64,000 nucleotides of DNA from Winkia neuii subsp. neuii DSM 8576 (lineage in GTDB: Bacteria > Actinomycetota > Actinomycetes > Actinomycetales > Actinomycetaceae). The notes below the pieces were generated by a model. It saw only the letters and a program-made list of their open reading frames with translations. It had not been told where the DNA came from and did not search any database. This document shows, one piece after another, positions 1 through 8,937 of the stretch. The stretch's first letter is position 1; each line of letters starts with the position of its first letter. The DNA is taken from positions 1 to 64,000 of the forward strand of contig NZ_ATUW01000004.1 in NCBI RefSeq assembly GCF_000420405.1, read 5' to 3'. Both the position numbers and the translations under genes were made by a program.

Positions 1-606
1 TCACTCAAAGAAAGCAACAAGCTACGACAAGCCTGCAAAAAGCCCTCCGACACCCCCTCCTGATCCGGACCCCACACGTCCTCACTTATCCCACGTAGCC
101 TCACAACAACCCCAAAAGCATAGTAAACCCTGCAATACAGCCAAAAGTTTACAATTGCATAAAACTTTGCGCATCCTAAAACCACCCACCACAACAAGAC
201 TTGCCACTACAGACGCAACATTTACGCAGGCAGGACGCTAAATACTAGGATTTAAAATCCAAAAACAGGATAAGGGCAGCCCCACTAAGATAAAGGGTTT
301 ATGCGCCCCAAGGCCGCCACTAAGGTTACGACAAAGAACCTAAAAAACACAGGCCGCAATCATCGCGAAGGCAGCCTTACTACCCCCGATACGCCAACTA
401 AGCCAAGCCCAAGCCAGCCTTCTGACCACCAGTCAAACCCGCCACAGAACCACGCAACCCCGCCCCCGGCCGCTCGGTAGGCGACACATCGGCCCTGCCT
501 TCAGAATTGACAATGCCGCTGAGCAACCCAGCGACACCACCAACATCCACCCGCCCGTCCTTTACTCTGCGTTTAACTACGGCTAACCCAAGGAATAAAA
601 CGCGCT
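1..606. other. Intergenic stretch without a supported gene
   Basis: No gene here can be supported. A short + strand frame is open from base 1 to a TGA at about 63 and could be the tail of a gene that starts before the window. A second + frame is open to about base 241, but the strand is poor in T, so stop codons are rare by chance. Short reading frames on both strands at 398-857 have no ribosome binding site, cross the terminator at 607-636 and resemble no family I know. Confidence 0.4.
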
Positions 607-636
607 GTGGAGGGGCCCACCGATGGGCCCCTCCAC
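607..636 (-). terminator. Rho-independent terminator of the WXG100 gene
   Basis: A perfect 13-bp stem (607-619 with 624-636) closes a CCGA loop. Read on the minus strand it follows the stop codon of the WXG100 gene by about 12 bases, and a TTTT tract comes soon after the stem. Confidence 0.75.
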
Positions 637-648
637 CCAATTCTTCTT

Positions 649-933
649 TTATGCACCACCGCCCGCGGTCATTATGTTTTGTGAGATCTGATCTAACTGG
701 CCGCGCAGCTCTTCCAACTCAGCACGGGCTTTATCTAATGCCTGACGAGTTTCGGGCCAGGTCTGATCACGGAAACGTTGCGCGAGCGGACCATCCCAAA
801 CATTCGGATCGGAAAGAATCTTGCCTTGCGCATCTAGCTGAGAAATCTGATCAGTAAACCCACCATTGATAATCGATTGTAGCTGCGATATCGCTGATTT
901 TGCTTGCTCGGTCGATAGGACTCTTGCTGCCAT
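649..933 (-). CDS. WXG100-family small protein
   Basis: A 94-residue, mostly helical protein whose helix-turn-helix layout centres on a WDG turn (Trp46-Asp47-Gly48), the WXG signature of ESAT-6-like proteins. The length is normal for WXG100 proteins. It ends in a short glycine-rich tail, and I do not see the YxxxD/E signal typical of ESX substrates. Related actinobacterial proteins often carry the uninformative label pyrophosphorylase. The ATG at 933 was chosen over an upstream in-frame codon because AAAGG lies 7 bases before it. No ESX (type VII) machinery genes or partner WXG gene lie nearby, so secretion and function are unknown. It forms a single-gene unit with its own terminator. Confidence 0.8.
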   Translation of the reverse strand: MAARVLSTEQAKSAISQLQSIINGGFTDQISQLDAQGKILSDPNVWDGPLAQRFRDQTWPETRQALDKARAELEELRGQLDQISQNIMTAGGGA

Positions 934-1057
934 AGCTGAACCTTTCAGTGAAAATCCTAATTGCACGCAAAACGATACACCTACACTTTTGAATGAGCGA
1001 TTTTTAATGGAACTTTTCCGCCCCTACTCGCCACCAGAACGGCGTTAGTATTGGCTC

Positions 1058-1483
1058 ATGCGAGCACTGATTCAACGCGCCGAGGGCGCCCAAGTAACCG
1101 TAGAAGGAGATCGTCTTGGAGGATTCACCGGTTCAGGACTGGTGGTGCTACTGGGAATCACACACGATGACGGCAAAGAGCAAATCAAAAAAATAGTACG
1201 CAAAATCGCCGAACTACGTATTTTTGAAGACGAAACATCAGCCACCGACAACAACGCCCCCATACTTCTGATCAGCCAATTCACACTCTACGGGAACCCC
1301 CAAAAAGGACGCCGACCATCATGGTCAAAAGCTGCCCCAAGCAAAGTAGCCGAGCCTATCTACGAGGCCGTAGCTGCGGGCCTGCGCGAGCGCGGCCTAC
1401 CCGTCGAAACCGGACAATTTGGCGCACACATGAAAGTCACCTTCACCAACGACGGACCCTACACCCTGCTAGTAGAAGCCTAG
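1058..1483 (+). CDS. dtd: D-aminoacyl-tRNA deacylase
   Basis: A 141-residue protein, about the usual DTD length (145). The family removes D-amino acids mis-attached to tRNA (D-Tyr-tRNA and others, and Gly-tRNA(Ala)), a cytosolic proofreading step in translation. Both active-site signatures are visible: SQFTLYG near residue 72 and the C-terminal NDGPYT motif, which corresponds to the family Gly-cis-Pro motif. The N-terminus (MRALIQRAEGAQVTV) is typical. The gene stands alone. Its third codon positions are very rich in C and A, as is the surrounding 2.7 kb. Confidence 0.95.
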   Translation: MRALIQRAEGAQVTVEGDRLGGFTGSGLVVLLGITHDDGKEQIKKIVRKIAELRIFEDETSATDNNAPILLISQFTLYGNPQKGRRPSWSKAAPSKVAEPIYEAVAAGLRERGLPVETGQFGAHMKVTFTNDGPYTLLVEA

Positions 1484-1871
1484 TGAAACCCAGCCAAAAC
1501 TAAACACCCTCTGCACCTCCAACATACCCACTGAGGCATTCAAAAGCCCCCTAGGGCACCTACGCGGCACCACCCTAGGACTCCCAAATCTGAAAAAGAT
1601 CGCAGACAAATCCTTAGGTAAAATCAAGCTTCGTCGGCGAAAGTGTGCTACCAAACGTAGCAAGAACATTCCCTGCACAAGAAAAATCTAGCCACTAACT
1701 TTCGGCTGTACATACCTAATTTTCGCAACCATTTTAGAAAAATATTTAACCTTAGCAATATTAGATACAGAAGTGCACCCAAAACCGACGAGAACCCTGG
1801 GCACCAATAAAGCGAATATCCTATAAAGTTAAATCCTACAAAGCCAAACACCGCGACCTCAGGATAACAAC
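1484..1871. other. Intergenic region, nothing recognised
   Basis: 388 bases of A/C-rich sequence between dtd and the small membrane protein. Minus-strand open frames at 1469-1678 and 1648-1851 are short, lack ribosome binding sites and look like chance products of the skewed base composition. No clear terminator or RNA gene was seen. Confidence 0.5.
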
Positions 1872-2318
1872 ATGTTCACCAAAACCTGCTACAACCTATT
1901 ACTAGAAAAATCCCCACCCCACCGCAAGCCGATACGCACAAAAACACTCCCTTCGCACACGCAAGCGGCCCTACAAACCTGCTTCGCCCTCAAAATCGGG
2001 CTCATAGCCACTGCCGCCAGCGCCAGCAAACCAACAAATTGGATTCCGTCAACAACAGCCAAAGAAACAATCACCGCATTCACCTGCACCCTAATCTGCG
2101 CCGCCACAGTCGGCTACATCGCCCGCTTCGGCATAGCCCTAACCGCCCTCTACGCCGCCGCAGACCTATGGCAAAATCCAACCACCCCATGGCACTATCT
2201 CAACGCCACAATCAACCTCACCCTCATCGTTTTAACCACCGCCGCCTGCTGCCAAATCATTCGCAAAAGACGCCACAACGGTACACCGGTACTTCAGGGC
2301 CGAAAACGCCCCAAATAA
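1872..2318 (+). CDS. Hypothetical small membrane protein
   Basis: I do not recognise this 148-residue protein. It has a basic N-terminus (about 30 residues), three probable membrane segments (roughly residues 38-55, 66-98 and 112-132) and a basic cytoplasmic tail ending in RGRKRPK-like residues. AGGAT lies 6 bases before the ATG, which supports translation. Codon choice is strongly biased to C and A in third position, like dtd upstream, so it may simply share the composition of the region. A chance open frame in T-poor DNA remains possible. Confidence 0.5.
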   Translation: MFTKTCYNLLLEKSPPHRKPIRTKTLPSHTQAALQTCFALKIGLIATAASASKPTNWIPSTTAKETITAFTCTLICAATVGYIARFGIALTALYAAADLWQNPTTPWHYLNATINLTLIVLTTAACCQIIRKRRHNGTPVLQGRKRPK

Positions 2319-3742
<1,424 letters not shown>

Positions 3743-3743
<1 letters not shown>

Positions 3744-4309
3744 TGTGCAAGAAAGTATCTATTCTAGTTGGTTCTCTACGGACGGGCTCATATAGCCGAA
3801 AGATAGCCCAAGCCATTTGCGGATTCTTCCCTCGAGGCTTTGAAGCAAACATTGTAGAGATTTGGGGACTAGATTTATACAACTATGACTATGACGACCC
3901 TAAAGTATCTGACACACCGCTACCTTGTGGATACAAGTATTTTAGGCAGACTCTGGCCTCATCAGATGCAATCTTATTTGTAACCCCAGAGAATAACCGA
4001 ACGATACCCGCGTGCCTAAAAAATGCGGTAGACATTGGTTCTAAACCAAACGGACAAGCCGTTTTCACCGGTAAACCAGCTGGCATCATCTCTCACTCCG
4101 TCGGAGCTATGGGCGGATACAGCGCGCACAAGAACCTGCGCCTTGCTCTTTCCTACTTTGACATGCCTATGCCATCCCAGCCCGAAGTATTTTTAGGACG
4201 CATCGCCACACTCTTCGACGAGGACGGACATCTACTGCCAGACACTGAAGATTTTCTAAGGTCGTATATCGACCGGCTATGTAATTTGGTTCAATCCCAA
4301 CAAGCATAA
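3743..4309 (+). CDS. NADPH-dependent FMN reductase family protein
   Basis: A 188-residue flavodoxin-fold protein. The phosphate-binding loop GSLRTGSYSRK (residues 8-18) and the TPENN segment are typical of FMN_red/YieF/ChrR-type NAD(P)H:flavin or quinone reductases, which bind FMN as dimers. The ATG shares one base with the nrdF stop, so it is probably translated with nrdF. Class Ib reductases need reduced flavin from NrdI to assemble the manganese cofactor; whether this protein helps or replaces NrdI is inference, since it is not an NrdI by sequence. A general oxidoreductase role is equally possible. Confidence 0.85.
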
Positions 4310-4399
4310 ACCTCAAGTTTGCAGTATTTACTTGCGGAATTATACCCGGTAGACTGCCAGAGGATAGCTGAGATACATCTCTATCTGTCCTTTCTCTAG

Positions 4400-4428
4400 C
4401 GCCACCGAGCTTTGCTCGGTGGCGTTTT
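4400..4428 (+). terminator. Terminator of the nrdF operon
   Basis: A perfect 11-bp GC-rich stem (4400-4410 with 4414-4424) with a TTT loop, followed by TTTT. It lies 90 bases after the FMN reductase stop on the same strand. Confidence 0.9.
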
Positions 4429-4480
4429 ATTACCGCACCGCCAAGTACATAGAAAATGGGGTTAATGGCCAAACTGTGTG

Positions 4481-4630
4481 TATAACTCGGGCGTGTCGTG
4501 GCTTGTTTTATTGTCCTGCCCAGCTTTTTCGGGTAAACGGTTCTAGTGGCAGAAAATAGATGCCCTAAAGGCTCGCGATCAGCCCTGTATGGGAACATTG
4601 TCGCCGGGCCCTACGGGGCCCGAGCTTTTT
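4481..4630 (+). ncRNA. Candidate small RNA ending at an intrinsic terminator
   Basis: After the nrdF terminator a second + strand terminator follows 180 bases later: a 7-bp CGGGCCC/GGGCCCG stem at 4605-4622, then AGCTTTTT. No + strand gene lies between them, so a separate transcript is implied. TATAAC at 4481-4486 could be its -10, but no good -35 is visible. The sequence does not match SRP RNA, tmRNA, RNase P or 6S cores that I know. The terminator may instead catch read-through. Confidence 0.3.
4605..4630 (+). terminator. Second intrinsic terminator
   Basis: A 7-bp stem with a TACG loop, followed within two bases by a T-rich tract on the + strand. It also sits 34 bases beyond the stop of the convergent membrane protein gene, but the T tract points to + strand termination. 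Confidence 0.7.
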
Positions 4631-4663
4631 AAGGGATCCATTTGCGAGACCGCTCAATTTGTG

Positions 4664-4942
4664 TCAGGGGGTGTTGACCCCAGCGATGATCACGATAATC
4701 CCATAGGATAAGGCCTCTAATATGCCAAAGCTTAGCAGCAGGAAGCTCCTGTGCTTGAAGGCCACTACTGTTGCGATTCCTCCTGCAAGCAAGCAGAACC
4801 ATCCAGCGTAAGGCGCATTCTGCAGAACATTGCCAAATATGAACCACGCGGGGATGAAGGCGTAAATGCTGCCCCAGCCCAGCCCGAGGGACCATTTAGG
4901 TTTTGGGTTTCCAAGAAAAGCCCAACTGGAGCGAGTGCTCAT
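4664..4942 (-). CDS. Small three-span membrane protein next to the PLA2-like gene
   Basis: I do not recognise the family. The 92-residue protein has a short basic cytoplasmic start and three hydrophobic segments (about 17-40, 43-62 and 67-89), with a KHR loop between the last two. Its ATG overlaps the stop of the phospholipase A2-like gene (ATGA), so the two are translated together. An immunity or export-helper role toward the secreted protein is inference from this coupling. It is translated from the last bases of the upstream gene without its own strong ribosome binding site. Confidence 0.7.
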   Translation of the reverse strand: MSTRSSWAFLGNPKPKWSLGLGWGSIYAFIPAWFIFGNVLQNAPYAGWFCLLAGGIATVVAFKHRSFLLLSFGILEALSYGIIVIIAGVNTP

Positions 4943-5463
4943 TTTTTACACCAGGCTTTCTGCGCAATGAAGTAGGCTTTAACGGCTACTGCAAAGGCTT
5001 TCTCCTTCTTTTTCATTTTAGAAAAATTCCTATTTATTTCATCGATAAGTTGCTGATCGCACTTACAGTTGAGGTAACCTTTCTTCCCGTAGCACTTATC
5101 GTGATGCATACACGCAGTGTCAAGTTTGTCTATTGGTTTGCCCGGCCCCGAGTATCCAGGCCCGCACCAGTTGCCGTAAATGGGGAGAGATAGGCGATCG
5201 CCATTAGGGTTGGCCGCAAGTGAGTATTCTTCAATAATTTCTCCAACTTTTAGTAGCTCAGGTGATGCTCCCTCGGCAGCAGCTTTTTGTTTATCGAAAT
5301 GAGTAACGCCGCCAATCGTCTTTACATATCGCAATACTGGGGCTTCCCCGTCCTCGAATGAATATGTCGAGATTGATGAGCCGAACGATGCATTAGCCGT
5401 CGAAGGTGCCAGCAATAATACTGAAAGTAAGGGCGCTAAAAATAACGCGGGTCTTTTACGCAT
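4939..5463 (-). CDS. Secreted phospholipase A2-like protein
   Basis: A 174-residue protein with an n-region MRKR, a hydrophobic core and a likely signal-peptidase site after STANA (residue 25). The mature part has the secretory PLA2 core: a calcium-loop-like YGNWCGPGYSG (96-106) and the catalytic helix DTACMHHDKCY, whose His121-Asp122 matches the family His-Asp pair. The six cysteines (100, 118, 124, 133, 135, 172) could form disulfides outside the cell. Family members hydrolyse the sn-2 ester of phospholipids using calcium. The ATG at 5463 has a weak GTGGA 8 bases upstream; an in-frame ATG at 5481 is possible. The protein is short, like other prokaryotic PLA2s. It is coupled to the membrane protein gene that follows. 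Confidence 0.82.
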   Translation of the reverse strand: MRKRPALFLAPLLSVLLLAPSTANASFGSSISTYSFEDGEAPVLRYVKTIGGVTHFDKQKAAAEGASPELLKVGEIIEEYSLAANPNGDRLSLPIYGNWCGPGYSGPGKPIDKLDTACMHHDKCYGKKGYLNCKCDQQLIDEINRNFSKMKKKEKAFAVAVKAYFIAQKAWCKK

Positions 5464-5851
5464 TTTGGGAGTCCACTTCATTGTGTTTTGGGCGATACTG
5501 CAAGCGCCGCCAGGATAGCAGTCTGAGACGTACGATACAAGAACAGAGATGGATTCTGCCAACTAGGACTCGTCGGTGAGCGCGGTACAAGGTGACACTC
5601 CCCGGATGGGCCTTTCTAGCCTTCAAGACGCCGGCTCCGGCGGCGATAATCTTCTGGCGTAACTCTGGTTTTAGGCCAGGCAGCAGGAATGTGTTCCAGG
5701 TCAGAGTGTTAGCGAACCTCAGGTAAATCCGCTAATCTTCTGTTTTAGATACGCGGTCTTTCATATGTCATGCGAGGCAAAGTCCCCCAGCCAGAAACAC
5801 AGCAATGTCCCGCGTCAAAGGCGAACCTAAAACGCGGGACATCACGCTTGT
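5464..5851. other. Intergenic region with possible gene remnant and hairpin
   Basis: 388 bases between the PLA2-like gene and tRNA-Pro. Minus-strand bases 5616-5708 are open and read like the C-terminus of a real protein (HIPAAWPKTRVTPEDYRRR then a short tail). In the same frame upstream there are stop codons, which would fit a decayed gene. An 11-bp perfect inverted repeat lies at 5805-5842. No intact gene is present. Confidence 0.4.
5805..5842 (-). repeat. Perfect inverted repeat downstream of tRNA-Pro
   Basis: The arms ATGTCCCGCGT (5805-5815) and ACGCGGGACAT (5832-5842) are perfect complements around a 16-base loop. It starts 10 bases past the 3' end of tRNA-Pro on the minus strand. There is no T tract right after it, so it could be a processing or termination structure or an operator. 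Confidence 0.5.
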
Positions 5852-5924
<73 letters not shown>

Positions 5925-5982
5925 TTCCGACTAGAAAAGGATAGCAACACCCAAGCCGAACTCCAAACCAGATTCGCAAAAA

Positions 5983-6888
5983 CTAGACATCTTGTGACGG
6001 TAAACACCTACTGCCAAACCTGCGCGCCCCTTTAGAGTCCACTACGGAAGCCGCACCTACCCGCCAAAGCCGCCAGCCGCCCTCTACGACAATAAAGAAG
6101 ATTCCAGCCACTAGAGCAATGCAGCCTCCCGCAGAAAGCGCCTGCCACACAGCCAGCCCTAACCCCGCCACAGAAACCACTACCCCAGAAAGGGTCGACG
6201 CCAGCACGTAGGTACCAGTGCTGGAAAATTTTGTCTTCAGCGCGGCAGCCGGCCCCGCCAACAAGGAGATCGATACAACCATCCCGACAGCTGGAATAAT
6301 CACAGTTACAGTGGCAATGAGCAGAGCATTTACAACAAACCTCCAGATCCCCACTTGGCCCCCGGAAGCTCGAAAACCAACGGGATCGAATGCGGATCCA
6401 ACGAGGCTTCTTTTCCCAAAGCACCAAAGCAAAGCTGCAAAAAGCAATGTCCCTACACTTGCCCAAACATCGACTTTGCTACAAGCCAGTAAGGAACCAG
6501 TCAAAAAGGATTCTATTTTCAGCGGTAGCGGAGCAAACCACTTATCTAAAAAATAACCCGCAGAAAAACCTAAAGTGAGCGTTATACCAGCAGCAGCCTG
6601 GGCAGATATTCCACTAACTGCAGCTACAGCATGCATAAACAGGGCAAGCAGCACTCCCCCAACGGCCGCACCGACAAACAAACCCACCGAAAGCCAAAAA
6701 TGATCACTCACCAACCAGGTGGTGACCACTACGCCCACTACAGCTCCGGGAAAAGCCGCATGAGTGATAGATTCTGCAAAGAAAATCCGCTTGTGCAATA
6801 GAGCCAAAGCGCCCACTAGTCCACATAAGGCCCCCACAGCAATCGCCTCTAGAAGTGGCAACGACACGATCTGCCACATGCTCACCAT
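5983..6888 (-). CDS. Zinc/manganese ABC transporter permease (second)
   Basis: A 301-residue ABC-3 family permease with about eight hydrophobic segments, as in ZnuB, MntB and SitC/D. The family motif region FFAESITHAAFPGAVVG (residues 36-52) and the GISAQAAAGITLTLGFSAG stretch are clear. With the preceding permease and ATPase it should import Zn(II) or Mn(II) across the plasma membrane. The ATG overlaps the TAA of the first permease (TAATG). A basic, likely cytoplasmic tail of about 25 residues follows the last helix. Which metal is carried cannot be read from the sequence; the operator upstream favours zinc. Confidence 0.9.
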   Translation of the reverse strand: MVSMWQIVSLPLLEAIAVGALCGLVGALALLHKRIFFAESITHAAFPGAVVGVVVTTWLVSDHFWLSVGLFVGAAVGGVLLALFMHAVAAVSGISAQAAAGITLTLGFSAGYFLDKWFAPLPLKIESFLTGSLLACSKVDVWASVGTLLFAALLWCFGKRSLVGSAFDPVGFRASGGQVGIWRFVVNALLIATVTVIIPAVGMVVSISLLAGPAAALKTKFSSTGTYVLASTLSGVVVSVAGLGLAVWQALSAGGCIALVAGIFFIVVEGGWRLWRVGAASVVDSKGARRFGSRCLPSQDV

Positions 6889-7796
6889 TATTTGCTCCTC
6901 AGTTTCAACAATTTTTCGGCGCCAAGGGCGTTAAAGAAAAAGCGGGCAGCCAGCACCACAACAAATACCGCGCACATACTCAAAGAAAGAACCCCTTGAG
7001 GCGAGATCGGCCGCGCAGAAAAAATCCCCAAAACAGCCAACCCCACATATGAAGACAAGAGGCCAGTGGCAATTCCAACGGGCACCATAGTAGATACCTT
7101 CTTCGCGATCAGGCGACCGGTAGCCCCAGGAACAACCAAAAAGCCAATAACAAGCAGTACACCTACTGCCGAGGCGGCCGCTACCACCACCGCAGCGATT
7201 GCAACATTCAGCACCACGTCTATCGCGAGCGTATTGATTCGCAATACGGGAGCACTAGACCGGTCAAAGGCCACAATAATCTGGCTCTTCCATGTTAGAG
7301 CCACCAGTGCCACCGCAAGCGCGCAAGCTACAAGCGACTGGGCAAGCCGCACGTCAGTAACGTCCAGTAGGCGCCCAAACATCAACGATTCCAGCTGGCC
7401 CGACATGTCGCCCTTTTTCAAAGACAGCACAATTCCAAGGGCAAAAAACGTAGTGAGCACAGTAGCGGTAGCGCCCTCGCTTATCTCGGTTTTCCGGCCG
7501 GCCCAAACCAGAGCAAACACTACAAGAACGGCGCATATTGCAGCGCCCGGAACGATCATGTCTATCCCACCGTAAATGGCCCCCGCCACGATGCCAGGAA
7601 AGACACCGTGCACTAAGGCCTCGGCATTAAATTCAGCGCATCGCAAGTTCACTAGAGTGCCTACAATGCCTGCCGCAATAGCGAGCACTACTAGCAGGCA
7701 AAATGGCTTGAATATGTAAGGGGCACTGCAAATGAATTCTAGGCCGGGAATAGGTTGCAATACTCCACGCAACTGTTCCAACAGGCTGCCTAACAC
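6888..7796 (-). CDS. Zinc/manganese ABC transporter permease (first)
   Basis: A 302-residue ABC-3 family membrane protein, a paralogue of the next gene. It has about eight hydrophobic spans and the family stretch FNAEALVHGVFPGIVAGAI near residue 55, with SEGATATVLTTFFALGIVLSLK at about 105-127. Two different permease genes in one operon suggest a heterodimeric membrane channel. The GTG start overlaps the last seven bases of the ATPase gene and has GGAAAGAGG upstream. It lies in the four-gene unit 8836 to 5983. Confidence 0.9.
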   Translation of the reverse strand: MLGSLLEQLRGVLQPIPGLEFICSAPYIFKPFCLLVVLAIAAGIVGTLVNLRCAEFNAEALVHGVFPGIVAGAIYGGIDMIVPGAAICAVLVVFALVWAGRKTEISEGATATVLTTFFALGIVLSLKKGDMSGQLESLMFGRLLDVTDVRLAQSLVACALAVALVALTWKSQIIVAFDRSSAPVLRINTLAIDVVLNVAIAAVVVAAASAVGVLLVIGFLVVPGATGRLIAKKVSTMVPVGIATGLLSSYVGLAVLGIFSARPISPQGVLSLSMCAVFVVVLAARFFFNALGAEKLLKLRSK

Positions 7797-8491
7797 GACC
7801 GCCTCTTTCCGTAAGCCACATCAACCAGCTCGTCGCGTAGAACTTCATCTAGTCGCCCGTATGCTACTTGCCTCCCCGCTAACAGCACTGCCTTGTCACA
7901 GGTCTTTTGAGCTAGCGAAATGTCGTGAGTTGAGACCACAATCCCTATCCCATCTGCTTTTGCCCTGGTAATTATTTCCTCCAACGCCTTTCTGTTGGGT
8001 TCGTCAAGTCCATTGAAAGGTTCATCGAGTAGAAGCAGAGTTGGGTTCGCAATGAGCGCGCGCGCCAACAGAATTCTTTGCTGTTGCCCCCCGGAAAGAT
8101 CCCCAAAACGTTCATTCGCCCTGCTCGCCAAACCCACCTGGGCAAGAGCCTTATTCACACGTTCTCTATGCCTAGAACGTATTTTTCCCAGTAGTCCTGT
8201 CTGCGCTCTCAACCCCATCGCGACCACTTGAGAGGCAGTTATGGGAAAGGTGGCGTCTAAATTCAGATGCTGGGGAACGTAGCCAATACTCGCCCCTGCC
8301 GGCATCGTTATCGAGCCCTCCGCTATCCGCACCGCCCCAGTCAGGGCCCTTAGCAAAGTAGTTTTCCCAGAACCGTTTGGCCCTATAAGCGCCAAGGCTT
8401 CGCCCTCGTTCAAGGTACCTTCTAAGCCCGTGACCACAATTTTTCGGCCGTAGGCTAGCGATGCGCCAGCTAGTTGCAATATCGCAGTCAA
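7790..8491 (-). CDS. Zinc/manganese ABC transporter ATP-binding protein
   Basis: A cytosolic ABC ATPase of about 233 residues. Visible motifs are Walker A GPNGSGKTT, the Q-loop region in GYVPQHLNLD, signature LSGGQQQRILLARAL, Walker B LLLLDEP and the switch His in VSTHD. This domain order and size fit the MntA/ZnuC group. The start was set at TTG 8491, which follows AAAGGTGG by four bases and gives the usual short N-terminus (TAILQL); a GTG at 8506 directly after the previous stop lacks a binding site. It powers the two permeases that follow. Confidence 0.92.
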   Translation of the reverse strand: MTAILQLAGASLAYGRKIVVTGLEGTLNEGEALALIGPNGSGKTTLLRALTGAVRIAEGSITMPAGASIGYVPQHLNLDATFPITASQVVAMGLRAQTGLLGKIRSRHRERVNKALAQVGLASRANERFGDLSGGQQQRILLARALIANPTLLLLDEPFNGLDEPNRKALEEIITRAKADGIGIVVSTHDISLAQKTCDKAVLLAGRQVAYGRLDEVLRDELVDVAYGKRRSC

Positions 8492-8506
8492 TACGCCACC
8501 TTTCAC

Positions 8507-8836
8507 TTATTTTGCTGCGTGGAGCAGCGAGGAAGCGATTCCGTAAGCAGCCAACAGACAGGTTAAGTTCATACTCAACTGAGCGTTCTTTATATGAGCG
8601 CCGATACGCTTGGTTTTTCCTGCAGCACCGGTCTTTGCAACAGCTAGCTTGGAGTCCGCGTCCTTACTGCCAACAATCTGAGTTGCGTAGTCACAGATTT
8701 GGGTATTCGTAACCGCTACATTTAGCTGATTAGCTGGCTTCTTAGTGGGGCCCTCGCCTTTCTGCGCCACCCCACCCCCAGTCACGGTGAGGGCGAGCAG
8801 AACAAACGCGCTCATACCCACTAGTGACCGTTTCAC
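8507..8836 (-). CDS. Short secreted protein, likely remnant of the metal-binding lipoprotein gene
   Basis: A 109-residue protein at the head of the operon, where a metal-binding protein of about 300 residues is expected. It has a signal peptide (MKRSLVG then a hydrophobic run to about residue 24, no lipobox Cys). The next segment LNVAVTNTQICDYATQIVG resembles the first beta strand and helix of cluster A-I (ZnuA/MntC-type) binding proteins. From about residue 57 the resemblance ends and no metal-ligand His motifs follow. The GTG has AGGGGA four bases upstream, so it may still be expressed. It is either a truncated, decayed binding protein or a distinct small secreted factor. Confidence 0.6.
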   Translation of the reverse strand: MKRSLVGMSAFVLLALTVTGGGVAQKGEGPTKKPANQLNVAVTNTQICDYATQIVGSKDADSKLAVAKTGAAGKTKRIGAHIKNAQLSMNLTCLLAAYGIASSLLHAAK

Positions 8837-8892
8837 CGTTTCCCCTTTTAGTTAATTTGTTTTAGTAGATTCGCCAGCCAGCCACTACCATT

Positions 8893-8911
8893 AATGACAA
8901 CGGTTGTCATT
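8893..8911 (-). promoter_or_regulatory. Zur-like palindromic operator
   Basis: AATGACAACGGTTGTCATT is a perfect 9-1-9 palindrome. Its core fits the TGA-n-AA-nnn-TT-n-TCA pattern of Fur-family Zur sites in actinobacteria. It overlaps the -10 and the expected start point of the metal ABC operon promoter, the position expected for a repressor. Assignment to Zur rather than another Fur-type regulator is inference. Confidence 0.6.
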
Positions 8912-8937
8912 TTACAGATAGAGTCGAATTAGGTCAA
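8909..8937 (-). promoter_or_regulatory. Sigma-A-type promoter of the metal ABC operon
   Basis: On the minus strand, TTGACC (8937-8932) and TAAAAT (8914-8909) are separated by exactly 17 bases. The -10 runs into the Zur-like palindrome and the -35 lies inside a second palindrome (8929-8942), so both elements could be covered by different repressors. Confidence 0.7.

Noticed and set aside
398-857. Overlapping open frames on both strands (398-640 minus, 507-857 plus)
   Set aside because: They cross a clear terminator or run antisense to the WXG100 gene, lack ribosome binding sites and show no family features.
1648-1851. Hydrophobic 67-codon minus-strand frame
   Set aside because: The apparent membrane character comes from T-rich complement of A-rich DNA; there is no start signal.
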